DNA of 36,799 nt from Bacteroidota bacterium (GTDB lineage: Bacteria; Bacteroidota; Ignavibacteria; Ignavibacteriales; Ignavibacteriaceae). The notes beneath the pieces are model-generated. The model was given only the letters and a program-made list of their open reading frames with translations, was not told where the DNA came from and made no database searches. The DNA lies in contig JAJYDC010000024.1 in the NCBI GenBank assembly GCA_021777835.1, positions 1-36,799 on the forward strand. Direction: 5' to 3'. Position 1 is the first letter of the stretch, and every line of letters starts with the position of its first letter. The position numbers and the translations under genes were made by a program. Shown in pieces: positions 32,271 through 36,799 of this stretch.

Positions 32271-34364
32271 TTGAAAGAATATGGTGCTGAATCAATCCGA
32301 AATATTGCATTAATCGGGCACGGAGGAAGTGGCAAAACTACTTTATCCGAAATATTATTATATACTGCAGGTGTCATAAATCGAATCGGAACTATCCAGG
32401 ATGGCACTACTACCTCAGATTATAGTCCCAACGAAATAGAAAAACAAATCTCAATTTCAACTTCCTTAATGAACGTTGAATGGAACAACTCAAAAATAAA
32501 CATTCTAGATACTCCCGGTTACGCTGACTTTCTGGGAGATGTAAAAACTGCAATGCGTGTCTGTGATACCGCTGTTATGGTTTTGAAATCTGCCGAAGGA
32601 GTAGAAGTAGGTTCTGAAACTACAGGAAGGTTTGTAAACGAGTTCGGTCTGCCTTCCGCAATTATAATTAACAAAATTGATAATGAACATTCTACATTTG
32701 CTAAAACCGAATTACAGGCTAAGGATCGGTTATCTTCTGGTGCAATTGTTGTCACTTTCCCGGTTAATGAAGGTATTAACTTTGATACAGTAATTGACGT
32801 TGTATCGATGAAAGCTTATAAATATGGCGAAGCAGGAAGTAAGAAGGTTACTGAATCAGATATCCCTGACGACCTTAAACAAACTGCTGAAAAGTATCGG
32901 ACAGAACTTGTTGAAAAAGTCGCTGAAACTACCGAAGAACTAATGAATAAGTATTTGGAAAATGGGAGCCTTTCTGCCGAAGACTTCAATAATGGTATAA
33001 AGCTTGCTCTTATTAAAAGAAATCTATCTCCCGTATTCTCTATGTCATCTTCAAAAGCTGTAGGAATAAATAATTTTCTTGACTTTGCCTCTAAATATTT
33101 TCCCACTCCTGCGGAACGGTTAGGCGAAGAAGTAAAGCTTAAAGAGAACGGAAATAAATTGCTTCTTAAACCAGATGCAAAAGGCGAAACTGTGCTTTTT
33201 GTATTCAAAACTCTGTCTGAACAACATGTCGGTGAGCTTTCATTGTTCAAAGTATATTCTGGCTATGCCGCTGCTGGAATGGACTTGATAAACCAAACTA
33301 ATTCAAAGTCTGAAAGACTAAGTCAGCTATCAACATTGAATGGACACAACCGGACAGATGCTCAAAAAATATTTGCAGGAGATCTGGGCGCAGTAGTAAA
33401 ATTGAAAGATACTCATACTAATAATACTTTAACTTCTAAGAATCTTTCTGTTATTATTAAACCAATTGAATTTCCTGAAGCCGTTATTAGAAGCGCAATT
33501 GTTCCGAAAGCTAAAGGCGATGAGGATAAAATCGCTACAGGTTTACATACACTCCATGAAGAAGACCCGTCTTTTAGCGTTAAGTTTGACCCTGAGATCT
33601 CTCAGACAATTATATCGGGACAGGGTGAACTTCAGCTTAGTCTTGCTGTAAAACGACTAAAAGAGCGTTACGACGTAGATGTTGATTTGGTTGAACCACG
33701 CGTTCCATTTAGGGAAACTATAAAAGGTCGGGTTGATGACGCTGAATACAAACACAAAAAGCAATCTGGCGGAAGAGGACAATATGGTCATGTCCACTTC
33801 AAAATGGAGCCTTTGCAAAGAGGCAAAGGATTTGAATTCGTAAACGCAATTGTTGGAGGTGTAGTACCTGGCAGATTTATTCCGGCTGTTGAAAAGGGAA
33901 TTGTCGAAACAATGCAAAAGGGCGTTCTTTCCGGAAATCAAGTTGTTGATGTAAGAGTAACTTTGTTTGACGGAACTTTCCATGATGTTGATTCTGATGA
34001 AATGTCATTCAAACTCGCAGCATCTCAATGTTTCAGAAAAGGCTTTCTGGAAGCTAAACCCGTCCTTCTTGAACCTATTTATGAAATAGAAGTCACAGTT
34101 CCTGAAGAATATATGGGAGATGTTATGGGTGATATATCAAGTCGCCGTGGAAAAATATTCGGCATGGATTCGGACGGACATTTCCAAAAAATTAAAGCGC
34201 ATGTACCTTTGGCAGAACTCCATAAATACTCATCAAACTTGCGAAGTTTGACACAGGGAAGAGGCGGTCATAAAATGCACTTCGCATATTATGAAGAGGT
34301 ACCGAAGGAAGTGGAACTTGAAATTGTTGATGAATATAAAAAGTCCAGAGAAGAAGGACATTAA
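32271..34364 (+). CDS. fusA: Elongation factor G-like GTPase (EF-G paralog)
   Basis: A 697-residue five-domain translational GTPase that starts at TTG 32271, seven bases after AGGAGG. The P-loop reads GHGGSGKT (16-23) instead of the AHIDAGKT of main EF-G. Switch II reads DTPGYADF, with Tyr84 where canonical EF-G has the catalytic His. NKID is present. Domains IV-V are intact (KKQSGGRGQYGHVHFKMEPL, then VVPGRFIPAVEKGI, and GDISSRRGKIFGMD). These features match the second EF-G class, such as the EF-G-2 type of Thermus, rather than the str-operon fusA. It probably works in translocation or ribosome rescue; the main fusA should lie elsewhere. A terminator follows. Confidence 0.9.
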   Translation: MKEYGAESIRNIALIGHGGSGKTTLSEILLYTAGVINRIGTIQDGTTTSDYSPNEIEKQISISTSLMNVEWNNSKINILDTPGYADFLGDVKTAMRVCDTAVMVLKSAEGVEVGSETTGRFVNEFGLPSAIIINKIDNEHSTFAKTELQAKDRLSSGAIVVTFPVNEGINFDTVIDVVSMKAYKYGEAGSKKVTESDIPDDLKQTAEKYRTELVEKVAETTEELMNKYLENGSLSAEDFNNGIKLALIKRNLSPVFSMSSSKAVGINNFLDFASKYFPTPAERLGEEVKLKENGNKLLLKPDAKGETVLFVFKTLSEQHVGELSLFKVYSGYAAAGMDLINQTNSKSERLSQLSTLNGHNRTDAQKIFAGDLGAVVKLKDTHTNNTLTSKNLSVIIKPIEFPEAVIRSAIVPKAKGDEDKIATGLHTLHEEDPSFSVKFDPEISQTIISGQGELQLSLAVKRLKERYDVDVDLVEPRVPFRETIKGRVDDAEYKHKKQSGGRGQYGHVHFKMEPLQRGKGFEFVNAIVGGVVPGRFIPAVEKGIVETMQKGVLSGNQVVDVRVTLFDGTFHDVDSDEMSFKLAASQCFRKGFLEAKPVLLEPIYEIEVTVPEEYMGDVMGDISSRRGKIFGMDSDGHFQKIKAHVPLAELHKYSSNLRSLTQGRGGHKMHFAYYEEVPKEVELEIVDEYKKSREEGH

Positions 34365-34370
34365 ACTAGT

Positions 34371-34397
34371 GAGCGGCTTAATAGCCGCTCTTTTATT
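34371..34397 (+). terminator. Intrinsic terminator after the EF-G paralog
   Basis: GAGCGGCT (34371-34378), loop TAAT, AGCCGCTC (34383-34390) and TTTTATT. An eight-pair GC-rich stem with a T-run. It ends 13 bases before the HIT gene start. Confidence 0.92.
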
Positions 34398-34410
34398 ATG
34401 AAGAGGTTCA

Positions 34411-34911
34411 ATGGAAAAGCTTTGGTCACCCTGGCGCTCTCAATATATTGATTCAATTAAAGAAAAAGATTCTAGCAAAGGATGTTTCTTATGCGAAGCA
34501 GCTAAACAAAATGCTTCTGATCTAGATAATCTCATTGTGGATAAGGGGAAGCTTACCTTTACAATTTTGAATCTTTATCCTTATAATAATGGACATTTGA
34601 TGGTTGTCCCGAATCGCCACTTAAGCAACTTTGCGGAATTGACCGCAGATGAAAATAATGAGATTATGCTTAATCTACAGAAAGCGCAAAAAGCGCTAAA
34701 TAATATATTTAAACCAGAAGGATATAACGTTGGAGCCAACTTAGGGAAGGTTAGCGGCGCCGGTATTGATGACCACATCCATTTCCATATTGTACCGCGT
34801 TGGAATGGGGACACAAACTTTATGCCCGTTCTAGGTGAAGTTAAGATCATTTCTCAGGATCTTATTACTACGAAAAATAAATTACTTGAAGCATATTCAA
34901 AATTAGAGTAA
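34411..34911 (+). CDS. HIT-family nucleotide hydrolase/transferase
   Basis: A 166-residue protein of the histidine triad superfamily: KLWSPWRSQYI at the start, a CxxC pair (CFLC, about 25-28), LNLYPYNNGHLMVVPNRH, and the triad HIHFHIVPRWNGD. The N-terminal Trp-Ser-Pro-Trp-Arg motif and the length are typical of the branch annotated as Ap4A phosphorylase-like or Fhit-like. It likely cleaves dinucleoside polyphosphates or nucleotidyl-phosphoramidates. GAGGT lies six bases before the ATG. A terminator separates it from the EF-G gene. Confidence 0.93.
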   Translation: MEKLWSPWRSQYIDSIKEKDSSKGCFLCEAAKQNASDLDNLIVDKGKLTFTILNLYPYNNGHLMVVPNRHLSNFAELTADENNEIMLNLQKAQKALNNIFKPEGYNVGANLGKVSGAGIDDHIHFHIVPRWNGDTNFMPVLGEVKIISQDLITTKNKLLEAYSKLE

Positions 34912-34957
34912 TTTCTTAAGCATAAATGAAAAACATGAATAATTATCTGTTAAATAT

Positions 34958-35704
34958 ATGAAACTACAATTCATCAGAGCAGTTGTGTGCACAGCAATCA
35001 TATTTGCTATTGCTGGTTGTTCTACAACTCGTAAGATTCCGAAATCATCGGTGCCTGAAGTACCCCCAACTGTCGCCCCGGTAGAAAAAACTATTATAAA
35101 TAATGCATTTGTTGAACGGGAACATATTCATAATTCGAAAATACTCTCAATCGATAAAATAAAATTTAATTACATATTACGTAATAAATTGGGAAACGGA
35201 GATCGATATTCTCAACAAAAATTTAATCAAGACGGGTTCTTAATAGAAACAATATTTTATGATAAACAAGGGAAAGTAGAAACAAATTATACTTATCAAT
35301 ACGACTCAGATGGATATCTTTCTGAAACAATACAATATAACAGTTCAGGGAAAGAAGAATATAAATATACATACGAATACAATAAATTTGGTAATAAGAC
35401 AAAAGCTATTAGGTATAATATCGACGGTCAAATGCAGAAATACTATATCTACAAGTACGACGAATATGGCAATCTTATTGACGATCTTTGGTATGATGTA
35501 AACGGTAAATTTGAATATAAAATTGTAAATACGTATAATGAAAATAGGAAGAAAATATTAGCTAAAAGTTATGACGGCGATGGTAATTTATTAGGAAGTA
35601 TTTCCTATCAGTATAATAAAGATAATTTAATTGAAGAAATTAAATACGATAAGGATGGTATGAAAACAGGAATTATCCAATACGTATATAAGAAATTCAA
35701 CTAA
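34958..35704 (+). CDS. YD-repeat lipoprotein
   Basis: A 248-residue lipoprotein: signal peptide with lipobox IAGC (Cys21), a proline-rich linker (about 30-45), and then about six tandem units of 25-26 residues of the form YxYDxxGxLxETxxYxxxGK, starting near residue 85. Such YD-type repeats occur in RHS-like proteins, where they form beta-rich shells, and in short secreted repeat proteins of the FCB group. No toxin domain or other enzymatic tail is present. Probably a periplasmic or surface-anchored binding protein; function unknown. Confidence 0.8.
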   Translation: MKLQFIRAVVCTAIIFAIAGCSTTRKIPKSSVPEVPPTVAPVEKTIINNAFVEREHIHNSKILSIDKIKFNYILRNKLGNGDRYSQQKFNQDGFLIETIFYDKQGKVETNYTYQYDSDGYLSETIQYNSSGKEEYKYTYEYNKFGNKTKAIRYNIDGQMQKYYIYKYDEYGNLIDDLWYDVNGKFEYKIVNTYNENRKKILAKSYDGDGNLLGSISYQYNKDNLIEEIKYDKDGMKTGIIQYVYKKFN

Positions 35705-35727
35705 ATTAAAATAATCATGCAAAGAAT

Positions 35728-35759
35728 TTTGCAAAAAGAGTACAGAAGTATTATTTTTG
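35728..35759 (+). promoter_or_regulatory. Bacteroidota-type promoter of the CAT-anticodon tRNA
   Basis: TTTG (35728-35731), exactly 20 bases, TATTTTTG (35752-35759): a full match to TTTG-N20-TAnnTTTG. Transcription should start near 35766, about seven bases before the tRNA. Confidence 0.75.
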
Positions 35760-35772
35760 CATACAAAAAAAT

Positions 35773-35846
35773 GGGCTCGTAGCTCAGTTGGTTAGAGCAG
35801 CTGACTCATAATCAGCGGGTCGAAGGTTCAAGTCCTCCCGAGCCCA
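35773..35846 (+). tRNA. tRNA with CAT anticodon (elongator Met or Ile2)
   Basis: A 74-base tRNA with acceptor GGGCTCG/CGAGCCC, anticodon stem GCTGA/TCAGC and loop CTCATAA giving anticodon CAT. The paired G1-C72 and the absence of three G-C pairs in the anticodon stem rule out the initiator tRNA. Elongator Met and lysidine-modified Ile2 cannot be separated by eye. The T stem GAAGG/CCTCC has one A-C mismatch. CCA is not encoded. Confidence 0.9.
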
Positions 35847-35850
35847 CATT

Positions 35851-35886
35851 AACCTTCAAAATAGAAGTATTTTGAAGGTTTTTTTA
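35851..35886 (+). terminator. Intrinsic terminator after the CAT-anticodon tRNA
   Basis: AACCTTCAAAATA (35851-35863), loop GAAG, TATTTTGAAGGTT (35868-35880) then a T-run. A perfect 13-pair stem starting four bases after the tRNA. Confidence 0.93.
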
Positions 35887-36375
35887 TATATAAGAGGTTA
35901 ATTGCCACTATTTTGACCTACTAAGAACAAATTTGTATTCTCAATTTCACGAATTCAATTCTTTGAATTTTCCCCTATAAGTCCAGCTGCCCTGAAATCC
36001 CTTAGAACTCGTTAAAATCTATCACTGCAAAAAACTCAAATATCGATTCTAAGAGGATATTTCTATATAAGTAAGGGTAAATGTAGGGTAGGTAATAAAA
36101 TCGAAGCTTAGAAACGAAAAAACAGCCCCAAACCTACGCTATTTCGTATGTAAAAACTGTCGTTGGACATAAAAATGAGTTATTTACTGCAATATAAAAA
36201 TTTAAGGAATTTAATTATGAATTCTATTGTGTTGACAGGAATTTGATTCGTAAAATACTTTTTTCTCTATGGAAGATCTTTAGGAACATTCCTAATCTTA
36301 TCAAGGATAGTACTTTTGAGCAAAGGAAATTTAATCCCTGAATTTGTTCTTTAACGCTGAAAGCATCAGCCCACG
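35887..36375. other. Gene-free stretch between the tRNA and the insertion sequence
   Basis: About 490 AT-rich bases with stops in all frames and no recognised gene, tRNA or strong hairpin. It borders an insertion sequence and may be decayed or regulatory sequence; nothing specific can be supported. Confidence 0.6.
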
Positions 36376-36799
36376 TGTTGGGTCATAATAAAAGGTAACC
36401 GAAAGATTATAAAAAAACATGTTAATAAACAGGCTCATAATAAGGTAAAATTATAAAAATAATTTAATAATAATCGTTTCTTTCTTTGTTTATAAGTGGA
36501 TAACTCAAAAATCTAATACAACCTTAAGATGTGATTGATTTTATTTTTCACTGTTTTCTCGAGGACAAACGGATCAAGAGACATAAAGATTTTTGTGAGC
36601 TTTTTTTTCTGTGTAGACTTGATCTGATCAGAAGCCAACAGTCTCTGATAAGGAGTCATAGGAGAAGAGAACTTTTTTATGATCTTAGAGCCGTCTCTTT
36701 TCTTTTCAATCAGCTTGAATGCAGGAAGGAAGAAGTTCAGATAAAATCTCCATTGACTCAGGTAAAGATCATTAAGCATGCTTACAGTTTCAATATTAT
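36376..36799 (-). mobile_element. End of an insertion sequence (partial, runs out of the window)
   Basis: A transposase tail on the minus strand is followed by about 137 bases containing two similar direct repeats, GGTCATAATAAAAGGTAAC (36381-36399) and GGCTCATAATAAGGTAAAA (36432-36450). These look like terminal and subterminal transposase-binding sites. The outer end is proposed at TGT 36376-36378, because TGT ends are common in this kind of element. The exact boundary is not proven. Confidence 0.5.
36513..36797 (-). CDS. Transposase/integrase-core protein, C-terminal part only
   Basis: The minus-strand frame is open to the window edge and reads 94 residues to its stop. It contains SQWRFYLNFFLPAFKLIEKK, then SPMTPYQRLLASDQI, KKKLTKIFMSLDPFVLEKTV and a short tail. 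The WxxYxNFFxPxxKL and TPYQRLLAS motifs are characteristic of the C-terminal end of DDE (rve-type) transposases found in many insertion sequences. The catalytic domain lies beyond the window. An internal ATG at 36779 is not the true start. Whether the element is intact cannot be judged. Confidence 0.68.
   Translation of the reverse strand, partial: NIETVSMLNDLYLSQWRFYLNFFLPAFKLIEKKRDGSKIIKKFSSPMTPYQRLLASDQIKSTQKKKLTKIFMSLDPFVLEKTVKNKINHILRLY

Noticed and set aside
35715-35736. Hairpin TGCAAA-GAAT-TTTGCA as a terminator of the YD-repeat gene
   Set aside because: It is followed by A rather than T residues on the + strand, and its right half forms the -33 box of the tRNA promoter.

Overview
This is a low-GC bacterial chromosome segment, almost entirely coded on the + strand. 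It most likely comes from the Bacteroidota/Chlorobi/Ignavibacteria group. The evidence is: promoters of the TTTG-N20-TAnnTTTG type, best seen before proline dehydrogenase (18513-18544) and before the CAT-anticodon tRNA (35728-35759); a KdpD that consists only of its N-terminal half plus a separate histidine kinase; a KdpABC cluster containing an outer-membrane porin; and lipoproteins of FCB style. Unlike many Bacteroidetes, clear Shine-Dalgarno sequences (AGGAG, GGAGG) precede many genes, and TTG/GTG starts are common, which fits Ignavibacteria-like lineages. The taxonomic call is an inference.

Layout. 1-7412: potassium module, with the last codons of kdpA, then kdpB, kdpC, an OmpL-like porin, a frameshifted UPF0060 membrane gene, a short KdpD and a HAMP/PAS histidine kinase. 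7413-11100: a gene-poor stretch with a candidate promoter, tRNA-Leu and tRNA-Val, a terminator, and the translation operon thrS-infC-rpmI-rplT. infC appears to start at the rare codon ATC. 11124-17010: pheS-pheT, a small coiled-coil gene, zapA, a candidate 6S RNA and rny. 17058-23563: coaE-pheA, then a promoter and proline dehydrogenase-tsaD, a chorismate mutase fused to the transglycosylase MltG, and an Ig-like lipoprotein. 23652-27151: NCS2 purine permease, an exported double-VOC protein, a lysine-rich heptad-repeat exported protein, tRNA-Ala and a small exported beta-sandwich protein. 27262-31300: SpoIID-like lipoprotein, Maf, an LPG-synthase-type membrane protein and NADP isocitrate dehydrogenase. 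31394-34911: a YtxH/DUF948 pair, an EF-G paralog and a HIT protein. 34958-36799: a YD-repeat lipoprotein, a CAT-anticodon tRNA, an empty stretch of about 490 bases and the end of an insertion sequence on the minus strand.

How the parts work together. The Kdp genes form one high-affinity K+ uptake and sensing unit, but no KdpE regulator is visible. thrS to pheT is the classical translation block. pheA encodes only prephenate dehydratase and no mutase. Chorismate mutase appears about 2 kb downstream as the cytoplasmic head of a membrane-anchored MltG, with all but one of the AroQ active-site residues kept and the remaining one conservatively changed. That fusion is the most unusual item in the window.
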